Source of the DNA: Kitagawia praeruptora
Lineage: Eukaryota > Streptophyta > Magnoliopsida > Apiales > Apiaceae
DNA: 64,000 nt
Assembly (NCBI GenBank): GCA_037693485.1
Contig: CM075344.1
Coordinates: 21,350,501-21,414,500, forward strand
Direction: 5' to 3'
Shown here: in pieces, positions 22,254 to 32,796 of the stretch
Layout of the letters: each line of letters opens with the position of its first letter
How positions within the stretch are numbered: position 1 is the first letter of the stretch
Made by a program: the position numbers and the translations under genes
Notes under the pieces: generated by a model
Seen by the model: only the letters and a program-made list of their open reading frames with translations
Databases searched by the model: none
Told to the model about the DNA's origin: nothing

Positions 22254-22776
22254 TAAAATTCAATGTCCATGCAAGTGGTTGCTCAAAAAATTTAGACATC
22301 CATAATTGCAAAATTAGGGCTCTAAAGAAATTAGGAAACTGAGAAATATTGATGAATTATTTTTAACTAATTAATATTTTAGTCGCGTACGTATTACCTT
22401 TTTTAACATAAGCATATGGCAATTCTTATACTAGTATCGCATATTTTAGTCGCGTATTGAGGAATTAGAAACAGACGTATATTACCTTTTTTAACAGGAC
22501 GCATATGACAGTTTTTTTACTAGTGTCGCATATATACTCGGAAAAATAAAGAAAATTATCACCCCTGCTATAAAAAATTACTTACATACATATGTACATC
22601 ACACAAACAGCCATTAGGGGAAGGTGTTCCCGTAGACCCCTGATGATCCTGATCCCCTGATTCTACCGATTTCCATAGCGACAAATTTAATGAAAATGTG
22701 TCATCTAGAACGCCCCCTACATTAGAAAGATATGATCTTAGAATTTCCTCCATCCCTGTTCTCTTGTCTTTGACCT
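22254..22776. other. A+T-rich stretch with a possible gene fragment split by the next element
   Basis: Mostly featureless. On the - strand 22753-22568 is open (MEEILRSYLSNVGGVLDDTF) and continues upstream across the TSD of the LTR element into 27201 onward. It may be a fragment of an unrecognised protein. A degenerate direct repeat with tattttagtcgcgta occurs at about 22376 and 22441. No firm gene. Confidence 0.35.
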
Positions 22777-23089
22777 TGTTGGCATTTTAATTAATTCAAA
22801 CATTGGTCTGTGTTTAGTTAAGGAAATAACGTGTTGTTATCATTTAGATAGCAACATGATTGTAGGAGATTGTAGGAGTCTAGTGCTTCACTCTAGCTGT
22901 AAGAATAAGTTCAGGACATACTTCCTGATTTCTACTATGTAATTGATTTGCTTTGTCATATTTATTCTTGTAATCGTTTGCCATTTCAAACAAATCGAAG
23001 TGAATACAATGTAATCCTTAAAGGCATTCCGCTCTTCCTTGTACATATGTTCTTCATCCTGTTCTTGTACATATCTGCTAGATTTGTTT

Positions 23090-23168
<79 letters not shown>

Positions 23169-23218
23169 CATATGTGTGTTTGGTTATATATCAAAGTCTG
23201 TTTGTTATGATTTCTACA
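22777..23218 (+). repeat. 5' LTR of the chimeric element (442 bp)
   Basis: TGTTGGCATTT at the start, TTCTACA at the end. Compared with the 3' LTR it has an extra 10-bp tandem unit (attgtaggag, near 22860), lacks a GT dinucleotide near 22812, and carries a much longer AT run. TATAAAAG at 23161-23168 may be the promoter TATA box. Confidence 0.92.
23094..23164. repeat. (AT)n microsatellite
   Basis: About 35 uninterrupted AT units inside the 5' LTR. The matching run in the 3' LTR (27132-27148) has about eight units. Reading frames here (Tyr-Ile repeats) are artefacts. Confidence 0.98.
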
Positions 23219-23220
23219 TT

Positions 23221-23232
23221 TGGTATCAGAGC
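23221..23232 (+). other. Primer binding site of the chimeric element
   Basis: TGGTATCAGAGC, two bases after the 5' LTR; complementary to the 3' end of initiator Met tRNA. Confidence 0.85.
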
Positions 23233-23756
23233 AAGCGATTCCTTGAGGACTTCGTCCTGTTTGCTTCCGCCATCATCTATCTTGTTATTCATATTTTCTG
23301 TTATTGAATTTTCTGTTGCACACAAGGTGTTTGATGTGTTGCCTGTGAGAGTAAAACTGAATGTTGTTGTCATGTTGTTGCTGTATAAATAGCCATTAGT
23401 GGTGTTGTGTTTGATAATAAGACTGAACCAACGGTGGTGGTTGATGTGCTGGAATCATATGGAAAATGTTGGTGCTAATTCTGCGAATGGGTGGTTGGGG
23501 CCTTGGTGGTTCTTGCAGGAGTATAGCCTGCCCTGTGTTGGTTTATTCGCAGATAGGAGGATTGTGGTGCAGCTAGTAGACTGGAAGGGGAGGCTGCCTT
23601 GCAGTCGAGTGCTGGGGTGCTTGTACTATAGTCTTGGTAGTATGAGGACTTGCTTTACTCTTGAAAAATGGTAAGAATGAAATTTCTGGTTGTTTTATAG
23701 GTATGTTTATGTGCCTGAATTTAAGGAGGTTTTGAGGAGGTTAAGGCCTGAAGTTT
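23233..23756 (+). other. Unrecognised interior of the chimeric element
   Basis: Between the PBS and the F-box fragment. The frame 23399-23674 is open (91 codons, Trp-rich) but matches nothing I recognise. No gag motif is visible. Confidence 0.4.
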
Positions 23757-24147
23757 ATGTTTCGAAAGAGTTTTCGGTGTTGTTTTGTCTAGTTTGGAAG
23801 AGCAACAACAGTCTGATCAATTTAAGGTGTTGGCGGTGAGTAATGGGTTGGTTATGTTTTGTTTGATGGGGCTTGTTAGCAGGGTGAATGAGGATAACGT
23901 TGTTACGAGCTATAGGGCTGTTCGAGTAGAGTGTATTTTGGGAGATTCGTTCTTTCTTAATCTGGAGACGTATTCGTATGAAACTGGTGTGTGGACGGCT
24001 CATACACTGGTTTGTCCTAAAAAAGACCAGGATTCTTAGGCGAAGTGTTGGGCCGATAAATTTTAATGGAATATTGCATTGGTTTGTACGTGTATTTGGT
24101 TCCGTTGTCGGGACAGTGAAGAGGTCCTTGTTGTTTTTAGAAGATGT
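23757..24147 (+). pseudogene. F-box-associated domain fragment (captured)
   Basis: In frame at 23785-24039 the peptide reads FKVLAVSNGLVMFCLMG, then SYRAVRVE and YSYETGVWTAHTLVCPKK. After a shift at about 24035, VGPINFNGILHWFV follows. This is the pattern of plant F-box-associated interaction domains (yKVV.., YSSETG.W, ..NG.LHWL). The N-terminal F-box itself is not visible. Intact relatives are substrate receptors of SCF ubiquitin ligases; this piece is shifted and truncated at both sides. Confidence 0.6.
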
Positions 24148-24310
24148 CAATGAAAATGATGCAGAGTATAATATATCTTCTGTTATTCCTCGATGGTTTT
24201 CTGAGATTAGTCCAATGTGGCCAAGTCTAACTACCAGAATGTCATGGTCTTTCAGTCTGCAACATATGGAAAGGTTCTTGTATTGGATAATCTTGTTTGT
24301 TTGGTAATGT
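24148..24310 (+). pseudogene. Spermidine synthase fragment (captured)
   Basis: The peptide SSVIPRWFSEISPMWP is the conserved N-terminal motif of plant spermidine synthase (usual form has Gly for the Arg). It is followed in another frame by KSNYQNVMVFQSATYGKVLV, also conserved. About fifteen intervening residues found in the enzyme are missing, causing the frame change. Downstream sequence departs from the family after VLD. Intact enzymes make spermidine from putrescine; this piece cannot. Confidence 0.85.
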
Positions 24311-24453
24311 TGCTGATTCAAGACAGAAAAAAAAAGAAGGGGAGAGATTTGCAGACTGAGAGAGAGGAGCAGTCGTGCATTGATTTTTTTTTTGTTGATA
24401 TAGTACGTGTAGTGATGTGTAGTGATTGTTCGAGTTCTCTATGACTTTCCTTA

Positions 24454-24600
24454 TTGCAGGGTGGTCAGTTACTGTGTAGGTGTAGAAAATATACCATTAA
24501 AGATATTGAGGTCGCCACTAATCATTTTTCAGATTCCTTGAAGATTGGTGAAAGAAGATATAGCCCAGTTTACAGCGGCACGCTTGACCACACAAAGGGA
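24454..24600 (+). pseudogene. Protein kinase N-lobe fragment, U-box kinase type (captured)
   Basis: CRKYTIKDIEVATNHFSDSL then KIGERRYSPVYSGTLDHT resembles the start of the kinase domain in plant U-box domain-containing kinases (usually ..IEEIE.AT..FS...KIGEGGYGPVYKG.LDHT). The Gly-rich ATP loop is altered. Immediately upstream (24444-24459) is a TTATTGCAG that looks like a splice acceptor, suggesting capture of genomic DNA here. The open frame to 24825 then runs into unrelated residues. Confidence 0.75.
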
Positions 24601-24971
24601 CAGAGATTCCAGATCTGTATCCAACATATGATACTCAAGCTTAAGATACCACTTGCTCACATGAAGATCCTTCCACAAGCTATGATAATTTTTCATGAAG
24701 ACGATCGTGAACCTGGCATTGAGATAAAATTGCAACAAGAAGAAATACTTAGATTGGGGAATTTAGAAATTGAAATAAGTGAAAAACATGACAGACAAAC
24801 AACTATCTGCAAGCATAGAGAGTAATCGAGTATAGATGAAGAGAGTATTTGGATTTGCAATCAGCTAAGAAACATGATACATTTGTATGGAAGAATTGTT
24901 GAAACCAGTGAGCTGTCAATTGTAAGGAAGATGTGATGAGATTCTTGGATTTATCCATATCCAAAAATTAG

Positions 24972-25661
24972 ATGGATTCCCAGAAGAACTACGTTCTTGA
25001 TGAAGATGATTATGAGCTGCTTGAGGATAATAATATTAAGGGTTTTCGGCGTCCAGAGGAAAGCAAAAAGTTTAAGTGTTTGAAAAAAGCTCAGGGACTT
25101 TCTGGTGGTGATGAGTTTGATAGATCTGGAAGGGGTGTGCGAACGATGCTCCAGAACAGCCTTTTTGGCGATGGAACGCAACTAGAAGACATTGCAGAGG
25201 AGCAACTAGAAGAAGACGATGAAATTGGAGATGAGGATGATATGTCTGGCTTTATTGTTGAGGAAGACTTGGATGAGCATGAGAAGGAAGGTAACCAAAA
25301 ACAGCCCAGGCCAGGAGTCTCTTCATCTGCATTACAGGAAGCTCATGATATTTTTGGAAATGTGGATGATCTGTTAAAGCATCACAAGCAAGGATTAGCA
25401 GAGATGAGTGAATATTTTGATGCATCTGGTAGAAGAAAGGAAAGGATTGTAGATGACGTTGAACCAACCATTCTCTCAGAGAAGTATATGACGGAAAAGG
25501 ATGACATGATTCGTAAGACAGATTTTCCGGAATGGTTACAGATCTTCGAACATAGTACTGGGCCTCCACCAATAACTGAATCGGAGTATGATCAAGAAGC
25601 GCTGCAACTCTTGAATGAGCTAATGTTAAAGAGGGAAAGAGACCATTGTTCCAATTTATAA
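24972..25661 (+). pseudogene. SPT6-like N-terminal region fragment (captured, 229 open codons)
   Basis: Contains YVLDEDDYELLEDNNIKGFR, GVSSSALQEAHDIFGNVDDL and PTILSEKYMTEKDDMIRKTD, signatures of the acidic N-terminal part of the plant transcription elongation factor SPT6-like. The family protein is well over a thousand residues; only this segment is present, with none of the S1, SH2 or helix-hairpin domains. The frame is open for 229 codons without a stop and without an obvious intron, so it is either recently captured or constrained. It ends abruptly at RERDHCSNL. Whether it is translated is unknown. Confidence 0.85.
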
Positions 25662-26822
25662 CAGGAGGTTTTATTTCTTATTTGCGAGAGAAGGAGAGAA
25701 CATAACGGAGAAGTTCCATGGCGATGTTTTCGTGTACGTCGGATTCTGATGATGAGAAGGAGGCATCGACGATTGAGTTGGCGGTTGATGTTGATTCCAT
25801 GAATTATGACTCAAGTAATGGTATGAAGATGAATAAGCAGGTTTTAAGTTTCTTCGGGGATTTTTCCGTGTAGGAGTGGCTATGCTGTTGGTGTTTTGGT
25901 TGGGAATAAAATGTCTTTGAATCCAGTGAATGGAGCCTAATTTGCAGTTTCGCCTGTCATTGAAGCAGCTGAAGGGAGGAGAAAGAGAGAGCTTGAGCGT
26001 GAAACAACAAGGCATACTCTATAGAAGATGGAGAATACAGTTGAGATCAATGAGAATTTTCAGTTCATGATGGACATGGAGGTAGTAATGCTGCACAGTT
26101 TGGTTGCAGAGAAGTTATAGGGTATGTATGTGTGCATATGTGTGCAAAGAGTGTATGTGCAAGTGCTGGTTACTATAGACGTCGAAAGCAACATCGGTGT
26201 TGACTGCTGAGTGCAAATTAATGAAAGCAATATCGGTGTTGACTGCTGTGTGCACACGTCTGGATCCTTGCCTGAGTGCAGGCAGGATGAGAGCCATACG
26301 GGCTGATGAAGTTTTCAAAGTCACGAGTTCGAGTTTCCATTGAAGGCATTTATTCAGGATTGACTGTGGTAGATGCTGGAGGGGAGGATTTTAATTCTAC
26401 CTAGTCCCAAGGGAGGCATCTATAAATGCTGGGGGAGGGATTGTTGGGTTTCCCATCATCTTCTCTAAATCAACTCGTGGGGATGTTTGCAACTTAGATA
26501 GTATATCGGGGTAGTGATTAAATTTGATTTAATCACCCGATAACTTGGGCGTGTATTCGCAAATGGTGCGCGGATACTAGTTGCACAGATGGCGCGGATA
26601 CTAGTAGCGCAAAGGTTGTCTACTCGAGAAGAGTGACAGAATTTCATGCCGGTGGGCACGCAGGAAGTCGTGCTAGTGGGCATGCAGGTTGTCGTGCCGA
26701 TGGGCGCACATGAGTCGACGTGCCATACGGGTACAGGTGTCGACGTGCCATACGAGCAAATGTGAATTGCCCGTGTGAAGTGCTAGAGACTTGGGAACTA
26801 TAGTTTGAATTAAGGGAGAGAT
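25662..26822 (+). other. 3' interior of the chimeric element, with GC-rich minirepeats
   Basis: 25718-25873 is a short open frame starting MAMFSCTSDSDDEKEASTIE, not recognised. From about 26560 to 26775 there are imperfect short repeats: gcgcggatactagt twice, gtcgtgc..tgggc words, and gtcgacgtgccata twice. The purine tract aagggagagatt lies just before the 3' LTR. No retroelement gene. Confidence 0.5.
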
Positions 26823-27200
26823 TGTTGGCATTTTAATTAATTCAAACATTGGTCTGTGTGTTTAGTTAAGGAAATAACGTGTTGTTATCTTTTAGATAGC
26901 AGCATGATTGTAGGAGTCTAGTGCTTCACTCTAGCTGTAAGAATAAGTCCAGGACATACTTCTTGATTTCTAGTATGTAATTGATTTGCTTTGTCCTATT
27001 TATTCTTTTAATCGTTTGCCATTTCAAACAGATCGAAGTGAATACAATGTAATCCTTAAAGGCATTCCGCTCTTCCTTGTACATTTGTTCTCCATCCTGT
27101 TCTTGTACATATCTGCTAGATTTGTTTTCTCATATATATATATATATAAGCATATGTGTGTTTGGTGATATATCAAAGTCTGTTTGTTACGATTTCTACA
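26823..27200 (+). repeat. 3' LTR of the chimeric element (378 bp)
   Basis: Same ends as the 5' LTR and followed by the TSD gacct at 27201. Apart from the AT run and two small indels, differences from the 5' LTR are few single bases. Confidence 0.92.
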
Positions 27201-27793
27201 GACCTTCCATCAGAAACCCAAACCCTACAAAGATTTATCTTATCTTTTGACTGCATTTCTGCCTATTTTTTAATTTTAGAACACATGTAATACATTATAT
27301 ATACATGTATCATATGCAAGGAAGTTTAAAAGGTTCTTGCCTTTTCATGCAACTTGTACGCATTATATATATACTGTATGTATTTCTCTTGTTGTCTTTA
27401 GCCTTTCTTTGTTTACTAAAAACAATTGTTACATTACAAGAAGTGGGCTTTTTCAGACCACCATACAACCCACCGTGTTGGAACAGTTGTAAGTATCGAC
27501 CGCCAGAGATGTACAATCATAATTATAAAGTAAATAACGATCGACGCGAGGCATATTGGTCCATACTACATATTTAATGATCTACATATTTAATGATAGC
27601 TTATTACGATCGGTCTATCATTGTAATGACCGTTGATCCACGTCAGATCTACTTTTAATGATCGTTTATTACGATCGGTTTGTCGTTGCAATAATGACCG
27701 TTGACAAATCATCCACGTCAGATCTACTGACCGCTATGTGTATTTGTATATTGTTTTTTCAAAATTAAACTGTAGATTATTATCAAACAGTAA
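27201..27793. other. Intergenic with a short tandem duplication
   Basis: No gene. Two tandem copies of a segment of about 65 bp (about 27588-27655 and 27656-27730) share TTATTACGATCGGT, AATGACCGTTGA and CCACGTCAGATCTAC. Confidence 0.55.
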
Positions 27794-27970
27794 TGTTAAA
27801 ATATATGAAGATAGTAGAGAGGAGAGATTGTATTGTATATTCATATAGTAATAAAGAGATTGATACATGTCTTCTTATATAAAGAAGATGATACATTAAA
27901 GTCTACATAAAGTCTATGAAGCAGTTGTTGAATTGTGCCAATGCTGAATGTTGAATGTTGAATGTTGACA
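27794..27970 (-). repeat. 3' LTR of copia element 3 (177 bp)
   Basis: On the element strand it starts TGTCAACA just after the purine tract TTGAGGGGGAG and ends TTTTAACA. Near the purine tract the unit tgttgaa is repeated three times. The bases beyond the end (agtaa, 27789-27793) would be the TSD. Confidence 0.75.
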
Positions 27971-27977
27971 CTCCCCC

Positions 27978-29253
27978 TCAAGTTGATGCATATATGTTAC
28001 TCATGCCCAACTTGCCAATAAGTGGATGTAGCATTTTTCTTCCAAATCCCTTGGTTAACACATCAACTACTTGATCTTCTGATCTTACAAATTGAATATT
28101 AACGATATCATTATTGATCTTCTCTTTAATAAAGTGCCGATCAATCTCGATATGTTTGGTTCGATCATGTTGAACTGGATCATGTGCAATGGCAATTGCT
28201 GCTTTGTTATCACAATGCAGCTTCATCGGAGTGGGTAATGCAAGTCCTAATTCTATAAGCAACAATCTAACCCATAGTAGTTCCCGCACTCCTCGAGCCA
28301 TAGCTCTGTATTCTGCTTTAGCACTAGATAATGCAACTACTGGTTGCTTCTTACTTCGCCAAGTAACTAGGTTACCTCCCACAAATGTACAGTATCCTGA
28401 AGTGGAACGTCTATCATCTAGACATCCAGCCCAATCTACATCTGTATAGCTCTCAACCCCAAGATGATTGTTTTTAGTAAACATCACTCCTTTTCTAGGA
28501 GCAGCTTTAAGATACCTTAATATCATATAAACTGCATCCAAATATGGTTGGCATGGATCATGCATGTACCTGCTCATAACTCCCACTGCATATGATATAT
28601 CTGGCCTTGTGTGTGCGAGGTAGATCAGTCGTCCAACTAATCTTTGATATTGGGATCTATCAACAATTTCACCAGCATCTCCACAAAGCTTATGATTTGC
28701 TTCTATAGGAGAATCTGCAGGTCTGCATCCCAACATCCCTGTTTCATTTAAAAGATCAAGTGTATACTTCCGTTGTGAAAGGAAGATACCACCCGGACTT
28801 CTGGAGACTTCAATGCCAAGGAAATACCGTAGTTTTCCCAAGTGTTTCACCTCAAATTTAGAGGCAAGTCTCTGTTTAACATTTGAAATCTCACATGTGT
28901 CGTTGCCGGTGATCACAATATCATCGACATAAACAATCAACACTGTGATCTTTACACCTCGTCTTTTCACGAACATGGTGTTATCTGAGTTGCTTTGTTT
29001 GTAGCCAAATTTAACTACTGTTCTCTAAAATTTGCCAAACCAATCCCTAGCTTGGAGACTGTTTCAATCCATAAATAGTCTTCTTTAACTTGCATACTTT
29101 CCCAATGGTCACATATGTAGAAAAACCAGGTGGAATATCCATGTAGATTTCTTCTTTCAGGTCTCCGTGTAAGAATGCATTTCTCACATCCAACTGTTGA
29201 AGTTCCCAACCAAGATTTGCTGCACATGATATTAAGATTCGAATAGATGCCAT
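27978..29253 (-). pseudogene. pol: RT C-half and RNase H of copia element 3
   Basis: 29253-29047 encodes the RT middle (DVRNAFLHGDLKEEIYMDIP, KTIYGLKQSP). A stop and frame break lie between it and 28976, where the frame resumes with the catalytic VDDIVITGND and runs through YFLGIEV, FLSQRKYTLDLL and RNase H (DVDWAGCLDDRRSTSGYC, LSSAKAEYRAMARG, HCDNKAAIAIAHDP) to a stop at 27978. Copia RT and RNase H are almost complete but not in one frame. Confidence 0.88.
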
Positions 29254-29277
29254 CTTTGCTACTGGAGCAAAAGTTTC

Positions 29278-31086
29278 CTAATAATCAATCCCGTAAGATT
29301 GAGTATACCCTTTTACCACAAGTCTTGCTTTGTACCTATCAACCAGCCCATTAGGATTTTGCTTCACAATGAACACCCATTTGCATCCTACTACCTTCCT
29401 TTCAGCAGGAAGATGAGTCAACTCCCAAGTGTTATTATGTTTTAATGCATTCATTTCCTCAATCATAGCATCTTTCCATTTAGGATCACATAAAGCATCC
29501 TGCCAAGTATGTGGAACAGAAACACTAGACAAGGATGACACAAAAGCAAGTGAAGATGGAGATAATGCATTATAAGATACAAAGTTTGAGATAGGATGGT
29601 TAGTGCAAGAACGTACACCCTTTCTTATAGCAATAGGAAGATTAAGAGTAGGATCAAGAGTGTTACCATTATCAGGCTCAATTATAGGAGCTGTAGGATC
29701 TGCCTCGAGGTCAGAAGTCTCTGGAGGTGGTAAAGTGGTTATATCATTATTTTTCCGTCTAGAATATGTGATCAAATCTGGCCCCTTTAATCTATTTAGA
29801 TCATCAAACTCTCTACTCATAGGTGGAGGGATGGATGATGTGTTTGGGCTAGTGTTTGGCACATTGATGAATGGAAGGAATTGAGACTCCTCTGTTGCTT
29901 TACTATCAAGACTGTGAGACTCTTCTGTCGCTTTATCAAGACTGTGTCGGTTAGTCTCCCCCTGAAGCAAGGAGGAGGATCCGGGAGAGAAATAAGAAAT
30001 AGACTCCCAGAAAGTAACATCGTGACTGACATATGTGCGATGTGAGGGAGGATGATAGTACTTATACCCCTATTGAGTTGGTGTATAACCAATGAAAACA
30101 CAACGGAGAGCACGAGAATCAAGTTTATCCCGAGAGGGAGAATGATTATGAACAAAGCATACGCTCCCAAATAACCGAAGAGGCAATGGATGGGACGAAG
30201 GTACAGGAATAAATGACAACGGTGTTCTGAATTGTAGTACAATTGAAGGGAGACGGTTGATCAGATATGCAGCAGTCATGACTGCCTCACCCCAAAGATA
30301 TTTAGGGACATGCATAGTTAATATGAGGGACCGTGCTACCTGTTGTAAGTGACCAATTTTCCGTTCAGCAACTCCATTTTGCTGAGAGGTTTTAACACAT
30401 GTAGTTTGATGAATAATACCCCATGTGTCCAAATAAGATGTAAACATTCCGGAATACTCGGTACCGTTATCACTTTGCAAAATTTTAACAGAGGCATTGA
30501 ACTGTGTTTGTATCATGTGGTGAAAGGATTTAAAACATCCGAATACTTCACTTTTGTGTTTAAAAAGGTATACAAAAGTAAGTCGAGAATGACAATCAAC
30601 AAAGACGACAAACCACCTATACCCATCATGTGTAGGATGACTAAATAGACCCCAAACATCAGTATGAATAGTAGAAAAGAGAGTAGGACTTCTCTTATTT
30701 CTAGATGGATACGGTGACCTTTTATGTTTGGCTAATTCACATGGTTCACAAAAATATTCTTCCTTTTTACATTTTGATGCTAAATTCGGAAAGAGATGCG
30801 ACAGAACATCAAATGAAGGATGACCTAACCGTCTATGCCATTGATACAAGGACTCTAAACTGGGATTGGATTTAGATGAAACCTGATAACTTGCCGACGG
30901 TGAAACAGAATTCCATTCCATAATATATAGGCCATTTACCACTTTACCACTGCCAAGGACCTTGCCTGTTGCCAGATCCTGAAACATACAGTAAGAAGGG
31001 AAAAAAGTTACTGAACAATTAAGATTTTCAGTAATTTGATGAACCGATAATAAATTCACTGATAAGGAGGGAGTAACAAATAACAA
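29278..31086 (-). pseudogene. pol: Integrase, linker and RT N-part of copia element 3
   Basis: 31086-30070 encodes the pre-integrase region (VNLLSVHQITENLNCSV), the zinc-binding HRRLGHPS...CEPCELAKH region and the integrase core (TIHTDVWG, LQSDNGTEYSG, SQQNGVAERK; DDE present), ending at a stop near 30070. The frame resumes at 29970 through a Pro/Thr-rich linker and RT start (TWELTHLPAERKVVGCKWVF, KARLVVKGYTQ) to a TAG at 29278 inside IDY-ETFAPVA. At least two nonsense changes; not functional. Confidence 0.88.
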
Positions 31087-31094
31087 ATATTAAC

Positions 31095-31258
31095 AATAAA
31101 ATCACTTTTACACTATTACACCCATTACTTCATTTATTTTAACAATAAAATCACTTTTACACCCAACACTTCATTTATTTTAACAATATTACACCAGCTA
31201 TCCATCCTTGGTCTCCGTGCCCAAACCAAATGTAAACATTTGACCGGGACGGAGGGAG
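31095..31258. mobile_element. Stowaway MITE remnant (right half)
   Basis: Ends in gggacggagggag followed by TA, the Stowaway (Tc1/mariner) terminus. Its body (acacc..cttcatttattttaacaat, tggtctccgtgc) matches the right half of the complete copy at 45383-45665. The left end is missing. An internal tandem duplication of aacaataaaatcacttttacac is present. Confidence 0.75.
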
Positions 31259-31309
31259 TAACAAATAACAAATATTAAAAATATTCCATTAAACACAATA
31301 ATATTCAAA

Positions 31310-32502
31310 TCTATACTATTATATTAAAGCCGAAAGATTGAAAGTTTGTCGGATTAGTTATCATAATTATTAAAACAAATAATAACATAATATAATTAAT
31401 GGTAATATTCCGATTCCATTTTTCCCATTTATTTTTAGTTAAAGATATTAACTTTTATAAACACCTAATAACATCAATCGCACCATATCTTTCAACCATT
31501 AATATTTCCTTTTAAATTAAAACACGTTACCTTTTTTTTCTAAAAAATACGTTACCTTTTCGATATAAAACTAATCTTACAATTATTAATATATATCAGA
31601 AAATATCACACCATATTTTCCAATTATTAATAAAATATATTAAAAATCCGTATACGTTGTTTATAATAAGAAAACATTAGTATAATCCGTAAACATGATT
31701 ATATAAAATATATTAAATTAAAATTTAAAAAATTATTAAAAATAATGATGATATAAAAAATAATTGTAATATTAAAAAAAATTATAACATAAGAAAGAAA
31801 ACATGTGCATCACACCGGCATTGAAAAGTTGGCATTGAAAATTTGGCGGTTTGATTTTCAGCACAACTATCCTAATTATTATAATAAATTATAAATAATA
31901 TAATTAATGATAATTAGCCCACTACTTTTTTTAATTAAAAGAGGTTTAATTTTAAAGCAGTGAAAATTTGTCAGTTTGATTTTCGGAACGGTTATCCTAA
32001 TTATTAAAATAAAATGGAGAATGAATAATATGATTAATGATAATTAGTCAATTGCCTTTTTAATTAAATTTTTTTAATTTTAATAGGTGATATTACCTTT
32101 TATAAATATCTAAAATATCGTATCTTTCAATTAGTAAAAATTTTCCGAATTAAAACATGTTAACTTTTAATTTAAAACATAATCTTTCAATAATACATAT
32201 TTATCCAAAAATTTCTCACCATATCTTCTAATTATTAACAAATATAACAGAAATCCGTATATAACGAATAATGACCGTTAGAGTTTTAGTAAAAAATAAG
32301 AATAATTAGATCTAATGAGTAGATTTATTATATGATTAAATTAATTTACTGAAATTTCAAGGTTCTAATTTCGTCAACATCGTGTTTATTTTAAAATTTT
32401 ATAAAATAAGTTTTAAACCATGCATATCATTAACATAATTATAACATAAAATAAAATTTATAACATATAAAAAAATCGTACATAACACGAATTATAAGCT
32501 AG
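31310..32502 (+). mobile_element. Decayed non-autonomous Helitron (about 1.2 kb)
   Basis: The 5' end TCTATACTATTATATTAAAG and 3' end ATTATAAGCTAG are typical plant Helitron termini, inserted between A and T (A at 31309, T at 32503). The expected 3' hairpin is recognisable but eroded: tcgtacataacacga resembles a CCCGTGC..GCACGGG stem after C-to-T changes. No coding capacity; very A+T-rich. Confidence 0.65.
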
Positions 32503-32796
32503 TAAATTTTATTAGATAAACTAAAGATGTAATATAGGAACACATTTATGCACACCTCGTTGTATGCAACTAATATATGGAAAAAGAAAAAGTAAGGTAA
32601 AATTTAATTTTAAAGAATGAATTGAATTAAGGGATGAAAGAGAAGAAATAGATATATTGAATTTTAAAATTCAAATTCAAAATATATGGGAGCGGAACTG
32701 CAAGGGGAGAGGATGATTTTTTGTGAGTGTTTGCAAATTTGAATTATAGGGAAATGTGCTCAATGTATGCATACATATGATATAAATATATATATA
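32503..32796. other. A+T-rich spacer
   Basis: No feature recognised apart from a short TA run at the right end that forms the TSD of the next MITE. Confidence 0.5.

Larger units (their letters stand above)
22777..27200 (+). mobile_element. Chimeric LTR retrotransposon carrying host gene fragments (4,424 bp)
   Basis: Complete by structure: 5' LTR 22777-23218, PBS 23221-23232, purine tract before the 3' LTR, 3' LTR 26823-27200, and TSD gacct at 22772-22776 and 27201-27205. The interior has no gag, protease, integrase or RT. It holds recognisable fragments of an F-box protein, spermidine synthase, a U-box/receptor-type kinase and SPT6, all on the + strand, plus unrecognised sequence. It must therefore use proteins made by another element. 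Multi-gene capture of this kind is known for the maize Bs1 element; whether this family is described I cannot tell. Confidence 0.92.
27794..31094 (-). mobile_element. Copia element 3, 5'-truncated
   Basis: On the - strand: pre-integrase/integrase, linker, RT, RNase H, purine tract and 3' LTR. Gag, PBS and 5' LTR are missing; homology stops near 31086 where Stowaway-like sequence begins. The protein differs clearly from elements 1 and 2 (for example YVDDIVITGND against YVDDIIFGS) and there is no third ORF, so it is another copia lineage. Confidence 0.88.

Noticed and set aside
22948..23392. ORFs of 117-119 codons rich in Tyr-Ile
   Set aside because: They run through the (AT)n microsatellite.
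27430..27445. CACTA transposon end (attacaagaa resembling CACTACAAGAA)
   Set aside because: Single degenerate match, with no opposite end or 3-bp TSD found.
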